5,627 nt of DNA from Candidatus Omnitrophota bacterium (GTDB lineage Bacteria > Omnitrophota > Koll11 > Aquiviventales > Aquiviventaceae): assembly GCA_023247285.1 (NCBI GenBank), contig JAHFGU010000038.1, positions 4,963 through 10,589 on the forward strand, in the 5' to 3' direction. A program made the position numbers and the translations under genes. Shown piece after piece: positions 1-5,627 of the stretch (its first letter is position 1; each line of letters starts with the position of its first letter). The notes beneath the pieces are model-generated. The model was not told the origin of the DNA and ran no database searches. It was given only the letters and a program-made list of their open reading frames with translations.

Positions 1-54
1 GGCTTCCTCTTGACCGACACCGCCTCCGGCACGCTCTGGCGCAGCACCCGATGA
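1..54 (+). CDS. 3' end of an unidentified upstream gene (partial)
   Basis: Reading from base 1 in frame 1 gives an open 17-codon tail, GFLLTDTASGTLWRSTR, closed by TGA at 52-54. The stop overlaps the tmk start as ATGA, and in this gene-dense strand such an overlap argues that the reading frame is real. The body of the gene is outside the window, so no function can be assigned. The ending (a D-T-x-x-G-x-x-W-R pattern) resembles the C-terminus of some small predicted secreted proteins of unknown function, but this is a weak resemblance from memory. It is probably the upstream member of the same operon, with tmk translation coupled to its termination. Confidence 0.5.
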   Translation, partial: GFLLTDTASGTLWRSTR

Positions 55-692
55 GGCGCGGCGTTTTCATCACGCTGGAAGGGCCGGAGGGCTCGGGCAA
101 GTCGAGCCAGGCGCGGCGGCTGGCAGGGGCGCTGCGCCGCGCCGGGTGCGCGCCCATCGTGGTGCGCGATCCCGGCTCGACCGCGCTGGGCCGCGCGCTG
201 CGCCGGACGCTGCTGCACTCCGCAGCGCCGCTCTCGCCGCTGGCGGAAGCACTCCTCTTCATCGGCGCGCGGGTGCAGTTGGTGGAAGAGCGCATCCGAC
301 CGGCGCTGCGGCAGGGCCGTGTCGTGATCTGCGACCGGTTCCACGATTCCACCGTCGCGTACCAAGGCTACGGCGGCGGGGTGGACCCGCGGTGGCTGGA
401 CCGCGTCGGCCGCGCCGCCATCGGCAGCACGATGCCCTCCGCGACGCTGCTGCTGGATCTGCCGCCGAGGCATGGGTTCTCGCGGCTGGCGCGCCACCGC
501 GATCGGATGGAGCGCAAGCCGGCCGCCTTCCATCGCCGCGTGCGGGAGGGATACCGCGCCTTGGCCCGCCGCGAGCCGGGACGGTTTGTCATCGTGGATG
601 CCGCGCGCCCGCGCGCGGCGGTCGGCCGCGCCGTGGCGTCCGTCGCGCTAAAAAAGTGTCAGGCACTTCGAGGCGCTGGTCATGTGGAGTGA
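51..692 (+). CDS. tmk: Thymidylate kinase (dTMP kinase)
   Basis: Cytoplasmic kinase that phosphorylates dTMP to dTDP with ATP, feeding dTTP synthesis. The 213-residue product has the P-loop GPEGSGKSS (11-19), the DRF motif with the following DSTVAYQGYG (95-108) that contacts the nucleotide, and an arginine-rich LID stretch RHRDRME (148-154), as in the bacterial type with Glu in the P-loop and Arg in the LID. The usual REPGGT motif is replaced by RDPGST (39-44). The start is the ATG overlapping the upstream stop (ATGA). No Shine-Dalgarno is visible, so translation is probably coupled. The last residues are odd: L200-L206 (LKKCQAL) are encoded by a dispersed palindromic repeat at 650-668, so the final 14 residues are unlikely to be conserved. 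The 3' end overlaps holB by 11 nt. Confidence 0.95.
   Translation: MRRGVFITLEGPEGSGKSSQARRLAGALRRAGCAPIVVRDPGSTALGRALRRTLLHSAAPLSPLAEALLFIGARVQLVEERIRPALRQGRVVICDRFHDSTVAYQGYGGGVDPRWLDRVGRAAIGSTMPSATLLLDLPPRHGFSRLARHRDRMERKPAAFHRRVREGYRALARREPGRFVIVDAARPRAAVGRAVASVALKKCQALRGAGHVE
650..668 (-). repeat. Palindromic repeat copy 1, inside the tmk 3' end
   Basis: The + strand reads AAAAAAGTGTCAGGCACTT. Its reverse complement is identical over all 19 nt to 5175-5193. It can form a short hairpin (AAGTG pairing with CACTT, loop TCAGG). It is A-rich in an otherwise very GC-rich gene, and it is read through in frame as residues 200-206 of thymidylate kinase. It ends 13 nt before the holB start. It appears to be a dispersed intergenic-type repeat that landed at the end of the coding region. 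Confidence 0.85.
670..673 (+). promoter_or_regulatory. Shine-Dalgarno of holB
   Basis: GAGG lies 8 nt before the holB ATG at 682, inside the tmk coding region and immediately after the repeat at 650-668. It supports the ATG at 682 as the holB start. A hairpin in the adjacent repeat could affect ribosome access. Confidence 0.5.
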
Positions 693-1638
693 GATCTTGG
701 GGCAGGAGTCTGCGGTGCGTTTGCTGCACCGGCACGCGGCCGCCGGCCAGGTGCACAGCGCCTACCTCTTGAGCGGGCCTGATGGGGTGGGCAAGCGCCG
801 CCTGGCCCGCGAGATGGCGCAAGCCCTCAACTGCGCCGCCGGCACCGGCGAGGCCTGCGGGACGTGTCCTGCCTGCCGGCAGATCAGCCGCGGCGCGCAT
901 CCGGATGTGCACCTCGTGACCCCTGCCGGCGCCGGCGATCAGATCCAGATCGAGCCGATGCGCCAGCTCCTGGGCCGCATGGCGCTCCGGCCATTCAATG
1001 GCCGGTTCCAGGTCGCGATTCTCGATGGGGCTGAGCGCCTCAACGAAGCGGCCGCCAATTGTTTGTTGAAGTCTCTGGAAGAGCCGCCGGCGCGCGCGCG
1101 GTTCCTGCTCCTCACCTCGAGGCCGTCCCAATGCTTGCCGACGATTGTCTCGCGCTGCCAACTGATCCGCTGCGGGCCGCTGCCGGACGCGACCATCCTC
1201 CAGCTCGTGCTGCAGCAAGGCTGCGAGCCGCAGATCGCCGAGGTGGTCGCCCCGCACGCCGGGGGCAGCGTGTCGGCGGCGCTGGCGCTGGCGCAGCAGT
1301 GGCCCGCGCGGCAAGCGATCCGCTCGCGGCTGGCAGCACCAGCCGACGCCTGGCTCGAGCAGCCGCTGCCCGAGGCGCGGCAGGACGTGGCCCTGCTGCT
1401 GGATGAGATGGTTGCATGGCTGCGGGACGTGGCGGTCGCCGCCGCGGGCATTCCGGATGCTGCCGCAGCCAACGCGGAGGCGCTGCGCCGGCAAGCGGCG
1501 TGCGCCGATCCTGCCCGGTGCGCGGAAGCCGCCGTCGAGCTCGTCGGCCTGCGCGAGTCGCTCGACCAATTCGTCAGCCCCAAGATGGTGGCTGCGCTGG
1601 CGCGCGAAACCTGGCTCGCCCTCCTCGAGGCGCCCTGA
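682..1638 (+). CDS. holB: DNA polymerase III delta' subunit (clamp loader)
   Basis: Subunit of the clamp-loader complex that opens and places the beta sliding clamp on primed DNA during replication. The 318-residue product has an AAA+ fold: Walker A GPDGVGKR (32-39), a zinc-binding Cys4 set (C51, C59, C62, C65) with spacing close to the E. coli protein, a Walker B-like VAILDGAERL (111-120), LLKSLEEPP (128-136), and the SRC motif (157-159) that supplies the arginine finger to a neighbouring subunit. The C-terminal half is a variable helical collar region. The length fits HolB and is too short for DnaX (gamma/tau). The start at ATG 682 follows a GAGG at good spacing and gives the standard N-terminus (I-x-GQ, then H-A-Y-L-x-x-GP). 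It overlaps tmk by 11 nt; tmk-holB adjacency is very common in bacteria. Confidence 0.93.
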   Translation: MWSEILGQESAVRLLHRHAAAGQVHSAYLLSGPDGVGKRRLAREMAQALNCAAGTGEACGTCPACRQISRGAHPDVHLVTPAGAGDQIQIEPMRQLLGRMALRPFNGRFQVAILDGAERLNEAAANCLLKSLEEPPARARFLLLTSRPSQCLPTIVSRCQLIRCGPLPDATILQLVLQQGCEPQIAEVVAPHAGGSVSAALALAQQWPARQAIRSRLAAPADAWLEQPLPEARQDVALLLDEMVAWLRDVAVAAAGIPDAAAANAEALRRQAACADPARCAEAAVELVGLRESLDQFVSPKMVAALARETWLALLEAP

Positions 1639-1642
1639 CCGC

Positions 1643-3199
1643 ATGCCGCCTGCCGTCTATCTCACGACGCCGCTCTACTACGTGAACGCGGCCCCGCACA
1701 TCGGCCACTCCTACACCGAGATCGCCGCCGACTGCCTGGCGCGCTATCACCGGCTGCGCGGGGACGACGTCTTCTTCCTCACCGGCACCGACGAGCACGG
1801 CGAGAAAATCGCGCAAGCGGCCGCCGCGAAGGGCCAGCCGCCCAAGGCCTTCGCCGACGAGGCCTCGGCCGCCTTCCGGTCCCTCTGGCAGCTCCTGAAC
1901 ATTTCCTACGATCACTTCATCCGCACGACCGATCCGGAGCATGAGGCCGTGGTGCAGGCGGCGCTGGCCTGCCTGAAGCCGCAGCTCACCCTCGGCACGT
2001 ACCGCTTCTGGTACTGCGTGCCGTGTGAAACCAGCTTCGGATTGAGCGAGATCGACGCGGCAGCGCCGGCGTGCCTCAATTGCGGCCGGCCGGTCAACCA
2101 GGTCGAAGAAGAAGACTATTTCCTGCGTTTGGAAACTCACCGAGAATGGCTGCGGACCTACATCCGCGAGCATGACGGCTTCATCCTTCCGGCGGAGCGC
2201 CGCAACGAGATTCTCGCCCTGCTCGAGCAGCCGCTGCCGGACCTCTGCCTCACCCGCCCGAAGCCGCGGGTGCCCTGGGGCATCCCGGTGCCGTTCAGCG
2301 ACGGGCACGTCACGTACGTCTGGTTCGACGCGCTGCTCAACTACATCAGCGCGCTGGGATGGCCGGATGGCGACCGCTTCCGGCGCTACTGGGATAGCAC
2401 CGGCGGGGCGGTGCATCTGATCGGCAAGGACATCCTCCGGCATCACGCGCTCTACTGGCCGATCATTCTGCAGGCCCTCGGGGTGGCACCGCCGAAGCGG
2501 ATTTTCGCGCACGGCTGGTGGAAGATCGGCGAGCAGAAAATGTCCAAGTCGCTGGGCAACATCGTGGATCCGATCGCGGTGGTGACGCGGCTGCTCAAGG
2601 GCCAGCCGCATGCCGCGGATATCTATCGCTATTTCCTGCTGCGCGACGTGCCGTTCGGGCAAGACGGCGGCTTCTCCGAGGACGCACTCCTCGGGCGGCT
2701 CCATGCGGATCTGGCCAACGACCTGGGCAACCTGGTGAACCGGACCTGCTCGATGATCGAGCGCTACGGCCGCGGCGCGCTGCCCTCCCCGATGCCGATC
2801 GGCTGCGCGGTGGAGGACGAGCCTATGCGCCAGGCGGCCGTTGGGCTGGCCGGCTCGGTGGACGCCGCCATGGGCCGCCTCGAATTCTCCGGCGCGCTCG
2901 AAGCCATCATGCGGGTGGTCAGCAAGGCCAATCAGTACATCGAGACCGTTACACCATGGCAGCTTGCCAAGCGACCTGACGAAGCGGCGCGGCTGCGCGG
3001 CGTGCTCTGGACGTTGGCCGAAGTGCTCCGCATCATCGCCATCCTGCTCGATCCGTTCATGCCGTCGGTGGCGGACGCCATCTGGCAGCAGCTTGGTTGC
3101 GGCGAAATGCCGCGGCGGCTCGACGACGCGGCCCGCTGGCCAGGCCTGCCGCCCGGCCAGCGCCTCGGTCCGCATCCGGTCCTCTTCCCCAAGCCATGA
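1643..3199 (+). CDS. metG: Methionyl-tRNA synthetase, short form
   Basis: Class I synthetase that attaches methionine to tRNA-Met, including the initiator. The 518-residue product has the HIGH signature (19-22) in a Rossmann fold, then TGTDEHGEKI (47-56), a zinc-knuckle insertion with one Cys pair set (C125, C128, C144, C147), the VTYVWFDALLNYISALG segment (223-239), the KMSKS signature (299-303), and an alpha-helical anticodon-binding domain (about 355-480). It stops near residue 518 and lacks the C-terminal EMAP-like tRNA-binding domain of long MetRS forms, so this is a short type. The chosen ATG begins right before the conserved YLTTPLYYVN. The reading frame stays open upstream inside holB, but those codons do not resemble MetRS. 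A weak GAGG (1627-1630) lies 12 nt upstream. The gap to holB is 4 nt, and the stop overlaps the next start as ATGA. Confidence 0.96.
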   Translation: MPPAVYLTTPLYYVNAAPHIGHSYTEIAADCLARYHRLRGDDVFFLTGTDEHGEKIAQAAAAKGQPPKAFADEASAAFRSLWQLLNISYDHFIRTTDPEHEAVVQAALACLKPQLTLGTYRFWYCVPCETSFGLSEIDAAAPACLNCGRPVNQVEEEDYFLRLETHREWLRTYIREHDGFILPAERRNEILALLEQPLPDLCLTRPKPRVPWGIPVPFSDGHVTYVWFDALLNYISALGWPDGDRFRRYWDSTGGAVHLIGKDILRHHALYWPIILQALGVAPPKRIFAHGWWKIGEQKMSKSLGNIVDPIAVVTRLLKGQPHAADIYRYFLLRDVPFGQDGGFSEDALLGRLHADLANDLGNLVNRTCSMIERYGRGALPSPMPIGCAVEDEPMRQAAVGLAGSVDAAMGRLEFSGALEAIMRVVSKANQYIETVTPWQLAKRPDEAARLRGVLWTLAEVLRIIAILLDPFMPSVADAIWQQLGCGEMPRRLDDAARWPGLPPGQRLGPHPVLFPKP

Positions 3200-4236
3200 T
3201 CATCACGCGCGTGCTCCGCGGCCGGCTGTTGTATGTCTGCATCGGGGTGCTCGCCTTCCTGTACGTGCGCGCGTTCGCGATGCGCCTGAGCGAGCCTCCG
3301 GCCCCGGTCGCGGCTTCGCCGCCCCAGACGAGCGAGGCGATGGAATGGTGGCCGTCGCAGGTTGACATCAAGGTGCTGCAGCGCGTGGCCGGCGAGCGGC
3401 CTGCGCTGGCCGCCTCGCTGTCGCTGCTCTCCCTGCTCATGGGCGGGTTGGCGTTCGGCGGCTTGGGCCTGACGATCTGGGCCGTCTGGAGCGGGCACAT
3501 CCAGGGCGTGTGGCGGTTCACGCGGCGCCAACTGCCGCCGTGGTCGTTGGGCGAGCTGGGACGGATCATCGTGCTCATCTTGGCGCTCGCGCTGCCCCTG
3601 GCGCGGCACGCGCTGCTGCCCATCGCGGCGTCTGATACGCGGGCGTGGATGTCGGTGTCCATGTTCCTGCTCGACCTGCTGATCGTGCTGCTGATCGCGG
3701 CCTTCGCGTCGGGCAAGAGCGAGTCGATCTGGCGCACCTTCGGCTTCGGGCGGCCGCGCTTCGGCCGCCTGATTGGCGCCGGCCTGCGCGGCTATGTCGG
3801 CGTGTTCCCCTGGCTCTTCATTCTGCTCTCCGGGATGATCGAGCTGAGCCGGCGCATCGGCTGGCAGCCGCCGGCCGAGCCGATCCAAGAGCTGATTTTC
3901 CAAGAGCACCGGCCGGCGGTGCTCGGGGTGACCGTCCTGCTCGCGTGCCTGCTCGGGCCGGTCGCCGAAGAGCTGTTTTTCCGCGGCGTCCTCTACGCGG
4001 CGCTGCGGCGGCACGCGACGTGGACGTCGGCGATGCTGCTCAGCGCCGGCCTCTTCGCGCTCGTGCACACGAACGTGCTGGGCTTCCTGCCGATCATGCT
4101 GCTGGGCTGTCTGCTGGCCAACCTCTACGAGCGGACCGGCTCGCTCGCGGTGCCGATCGCCGTGCACGTCCTCCATAACACGCTGCTCATGGCGCTGGCC
4201 CTCGTGTTCCGGCAGCTGCTGGCGGCGGCGGTGTGA
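3196..4236 (+). CDS. CPBP (CAAX/Abi-type) family intramembrane protease
   Basis: Predicted polytopic membrane protein of 346 residues. The conserved CPBP/Abi catalytic motifs are all present near the C-terminus: EELFFR (E258, E259, R263; EExxxR), FALVH (F287, H291; FxxxH) and HVLHN (H324, N328; HxxxN). Family members are glutamate-type intramembrane proteases related to Rce1; in bacteria their substrates are mostly unknown. Hydrophobic segments suggest about eight to nine membrane spans: near 11-28, 73-97, 121-141, 152-172, 195-213, 241-257, 276-295, 296-310 and 319-343. An N-terminal span followed by a polar, Pro-rich linker (31-70) precedes the core. The start ATG overlaps the metG stop (ATGA) and has no clear Shine-Dalgarno; upstream in-frame codons would run inside metG and give an Arg/Ala-rich, implausible extension. 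The 3' end overlaps thiL by GTGA. The family is clear; the biological role here is not. Confidence 0.88.
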   Translation: MIITRVLRGRLLYVCIGVLAFLYVRAFAMRLSEPPAPVAASPPQTSEAMEWWPSQVDIKVLQRVAGERPALAASLSLLSLLMGGLAFGGLGLTIWAVWSGHIQGVWRFTRRQLPPWSLGELGRIIVLILALALPLARHALLPIAASDTRAWMSVSMFLLDLLIVLLIAAFASGKSESIWRTFGFGRPRFGRLIGAGLRGYVGVFPWLFILLSGMIELSRRIGWQPPAEPIQELIFQEHRPAVLGVTVLLACLLGPVAEELFFRGVLYAALRRHATWTSAMLLSAGLFALVHTNVLGFLPIMLLGCLLANLYERTGSLAVPIAVHVLHNTLLMALALVFRQLLAAAV

Positions 4237-5156
4237 CCCGCGCGGCGATGCGGACGGTGCGCGCGCTGGGAGAGCGCGGGGTCATCGCGCGAATCGCGCG
4301 CCACGCGCGGCGCGGGCGCGGCGTGATCGTCGGCATCGGCGATGACGCGGCGGTCCTGCGGGCCCCGCGCGGCGACCGGCTGCTGTTCGCCAGCGACATG
4401 CTGGTGGAAGGCGTCCATTTCGACCGGCGCCGCGTCTCCGCGGAGCAGGTGGGCTGGAAAGCGCTCGCCTGCAACATCAGCGATATCGCGGCGATGGGCG
4501 GGCAGCCGCGGTGGGCGGTGATGTCCCTCGGCCTGCCGCCGGCGACCCCGGCCCGCTTCGTCGACGGGCTGGCGCGCGGGGTGGCGCGGTGCGCCCGGCG
4601 GTTCGGCGTGTCCCTCGTCGGGGGCGACACCGACCGAGCGCCACGGATCGTCGTGGATATCGCCATCCTCGGCACGGTGCGCCGCGGCCGGCTCGCGCGG
4701 CGCAGCGGCGCGCGCGTCGGGGACGCGGTCTTCGTCACCGGCCGGCTGGGCGGCTCGTACGCGAGCGGCCGGCACGCGCGGTTCATCCCGCGCGTGGCCG
4801 AAGCGCAGCGCCTGTTGCGGCGGCTGCGGGTGCATGCGATGATGGACCTCTCCGACGGACTGGCGTCGGACCTCTGGCAGATGAGCCGCGCCAGCCGCGT
4901 CGCCTTCCGCATTGACGCCGCCCGCGTGCCGATCGCGCCGGCCGCAGGGTCGCTGACGCATGCGCTGATGGATGGCGAAGATTTCGAGCTGCTCTTTACG
5001 GTTGCCGCGCGCGAGGCCGCGCGCGTGCCGGCGCGCCTGGGGAATATTCCGGTGACGCGCATCGGCGAGGCGGTCCGGCGCGGCAGTGACGTGGAGTTGC
5101 GCGAGCCCTCGGGGCGCGTGCGCCGCCTCGTCCCTCGCGGCTTCCACCATTTTTGA
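4233..5156 (+). CDS. thiL: Thiamine-monophosphate kinase
   Basis: Phosphorylates thiamine monophosphate with ATP to thiamine diphosphate, the active cofactor; the last step of de novo synthesis. The 307-residue product shows the family motifs in order: GERGVIARI (13-21), GIGDDAAVL (34-42), SDMLVEGVHF (54-63), the segment from KALACNISDIAAMGG (76-90), GGDT (130-133), SGARVGD (158-164), MMDLSDGLASDL (203-214) and DGEDFELLFTV (247-257). The aspartates in these motifs bind Mg-ATP. The middle region after VTGRLGGS (168-175) is about 15-20 residues shorter than in E. coli ThiL, giving the compact GRHARFIPRVAEA form. The proposed start is GTG 4233, overlapping the upstream stop as GTGA; ATG 4248 is a possible alternative giving five fewer residues. 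It ends with a typical GF-x-HF tail, directly followed by the repeat pair. Confidence 0.94.
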   Translation: MTRAAMRTVRALGERGVIARIARHARRGRGVIVGIGDDAAVLRAPRGDRLLFASDMLVEGVHFDRRRVSAEQVGWKALACNISDIAAMGGQPRWAVMSLGLPPATPARFVDGLARGVARCARRFGVSLVGGDTDRAPRIVVDIAILGTVRRGRLARRSGARVGDAVFVTGRLGGSYASGRHARFIPRVAEAQRLLRRLRVHAMMDLSDGLASDLWQMSRASRVAFRIDAARVPIAPAAGSLTHALMDGEDFELLFTVAAREAARVPARLGNIPVTRIGEAVRRGSDVELREPSGRVRRLVPRGFHHF

Positions 5157-5172
5157 AAAGGTGCCTGACACC
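5156..5172 (+). repeat. Palindromic repeat copy 2 (thiL-tsaE gap)
   Basis: The sequence AAAAGGTGCCTGACACC begins at the last base of the thiL stop. GGTG (5160-5163) can pair with CACC (5169-5172) around a CCTGA loop. It shares the core GTGCCTGACAC with copy 3 in the same orientation, at a 16-nt period. Confidence 0.8.
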
Positions 5173-5194
5173 AAAAGTGCCTGACACTTTTTTT
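5173..5194 (+). repeat. Palindromic repeat copy 3 with T tract (thiL-tsaE gap)
   Basis: AAAAGTG (5173-5179) pairs perfectly with CACTTTT (5185-5191) around the loop CCTGA, and the T run continues to 5194. Bases 5175-5193 are identical to the reverse complement of 650-668. The hairpin plus T tract superficially resembles a rho-independent terminator, but the stem is only 7 bp and mostly A-T, so strong termination is doubtful. The next bases complete a TGA (5194-5196), in frame with and immediately before the tsaE ATG. Confidence 0.85.
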
Positions 5195-5196
5195 GA

Positions 5197-5627
5197 ATGA
5201 AGAAATTTGGAGAGCGACAAGCGGCACCGGCGCTGGAGTTCACCAGCAGCTCGGTTGAAGACACGCAGGCCTTCGGCGCGCGCCTGGGGGCTGCGCTCCG
5301 CCCGGGCGACGTCGTCGCCTTCCACGGGGAATTAGGGGCAGGGAAAACCACGCTGATCCAGGGCATCGCGCAGGGGCTGGGATTGCCCGCGGACCGCGTG
5401 ACCAGCCCGACCTTCGTGCTCGTCCGCGAGTATCCGGTGCCAGGCGGCCGGCTCGCGCATATCGACGGTTACCGGCTGGCCGGCGCGCCGGCAGCCGCCG
5501 CGCTGGATCTCGATCTCATGATCGGCCCGCGCACCATCACGCTGATCGAATGGGCGGACCGCTTCGCCGGCCTGCTGCCCGACGATCACCTCGAAGTGCG
5601 CCTCGAGCATGTCAGCGCGAATCGACG
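5197..5627 (+). CDS. tsaE: tRNA t6A synthesis ATPase TsaE (3' end cut off)
   Basis: TsaE works with TsaB and TsaD to form N6-threonylcarbamoyladenosine at position 37 of ANN-decoding tRNAs. The 143 codons present cover nearly a full-length protein (usually about 150-160 residues). Visible features: FTSSSVEDTQAFGARLG (15-31), Walker A GELGAGKTT (44-52), TSPTFVLVREY (69-79), HIDGYRL (88-94; commonly H-x-DLYRL, so Gly replaces Leu while the Asp is kept), and IEWADR (117-122; usually EWP or EWA). ATG 5197 is chosen because an in-frame TGA (5194-5196) directly precedes it and no later ATG, GTG or TTG lies before the conserved region. No Shine-Dalgarno is seen upstream, where the repeat sits; a GGAGAG at 5209-5214 lies inside the reading frame. 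The gene runs off the window edge. Confidence 0.92.
   Translation, partial: MKKFGERQAAPALEFTSSSVEDTQAFGARLGAALRPGDVVAFHGELGAGKTTLIQGIAQGLGLPADRVTSPTFVLVREYPVPGGRLAHIDGYRLAGAPAAAALDLDLMIGPRTITLIEWADRFAGLLPDDHLEVRLEHVSANR

Noticed and set aside
146..772. A 208-codon + strand open frame overlapping tmk in another frame
   Set aside because: It is out of frame with the clearly identified tmk and reads as Arg/Ala/Gly-rich noise.
1403..1642. Upstream in-frame extension of metG inside holB
   Set aside because: MetRS proteins begin just before the YLTTPLYYVN segment; the 80 extra codons are low-complexity and overlap holB.
589..1644. A 351-codon minus-strand open frame opposite holB
   Set aside because: holB motifs are clear on the + strand; the antisense product has no domain I recognise.
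1574..3175. A 533-codon open frame on the minus strand, opposite metG
   Set aside because: metG is certain on the + strand (HIGH, KMSKS, zinc cysteines). High GC at third positions leaves few stops on the opposite strand, and the translation shows no recognisable domain, being rich in Arg, Ala, His and Gln.
2932..4176. A 414-codon minus-strand open frame opposite metG and the protease
   Set aside because: It spans two real genes, is highly charged with low complexity (Glu/Arg/Gln/His-rich), and is a GC-driven shadow.
5153..5158. TTGAAA as a possible -35 element for a tsaE promoter
   Set aside because: No acceptable -10 box occurs 16-18 nt downstream; the A/T-rich bases are explained by the repeats.
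4125..5366. A 413-codon minus-strand open frame opposite thiL and across the repeat pair
   Set aside because: It crosses three real genes and a non-coding gap; the KKCQA stretch it contains is just the translated repeat.

Overview
The window is a dense, GC-rich (about two-thirds G+C or more by eye) stretch of bacterial chromosome. All genes lie on the + strand and look like one housekeeping operon. In order it holds: the last 17 codons of an unidentified gene (1-54); tmk, thymidylate kinase (51-692); holB, DNA polymerase III delta' subunit (682-1638); metG, a short methionyl-tRNA synthetase (1643-3199); a CPBP/CAAX-type intramembrane protease (3196-4236); thiL, thiamine-monophosphate kinase (4233-5156); and tsaE, the ATPase of tRNA t6A synthesis (5197 to the window edge, cut off). 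Junctions are very tight: ATGA overlap, 11-nt overlap, 4-nt gap, ATGA overlap, GTGA overlap. The only real intergenic gap (40 nt) lies before tsaE. No stretch over 300 bases lacks a gene, and no tRNA, rRNA, CRISPR array or insertion sequence was seen.

The genes share no single pathway. They cover dTTP supply, the replication clamp loader, translation (Met-tRNA charging and t6A modification) and thiamine diphosphate synthesis, plus one membrane protease of unknown substrate. The overlaps suggest a single transcript with translational coupling. No convincing promoter was found inside the window.

The most unusual signal is a short palindromic repeat with core GTGCCTGACAC, rich in A before and T after, and so unlike the surrounding GC-rich DNA. 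Two direct copies fill the thiL-tsaE gap. A third, inverted copy lies inside the 3' end of tmk, is translated into its C-terminal tail, and matches one of the downstream copies exactly over 19 nt. This looks like a dispersed, probably mobile, intergenic-type repeat (REP/MITE-like). It could also form RNA hairpins at two gene junctions.

The organism is probably an uncultivated, GC-rich, Gram-negative-type bacterium. The compact ThiL, the short MetG and the repeat recall Omnitrophota/PVC-group genomes, but this is an impression from memory and not proof. I see no new multi-gene system here. The repeat family is the item most worth following up.
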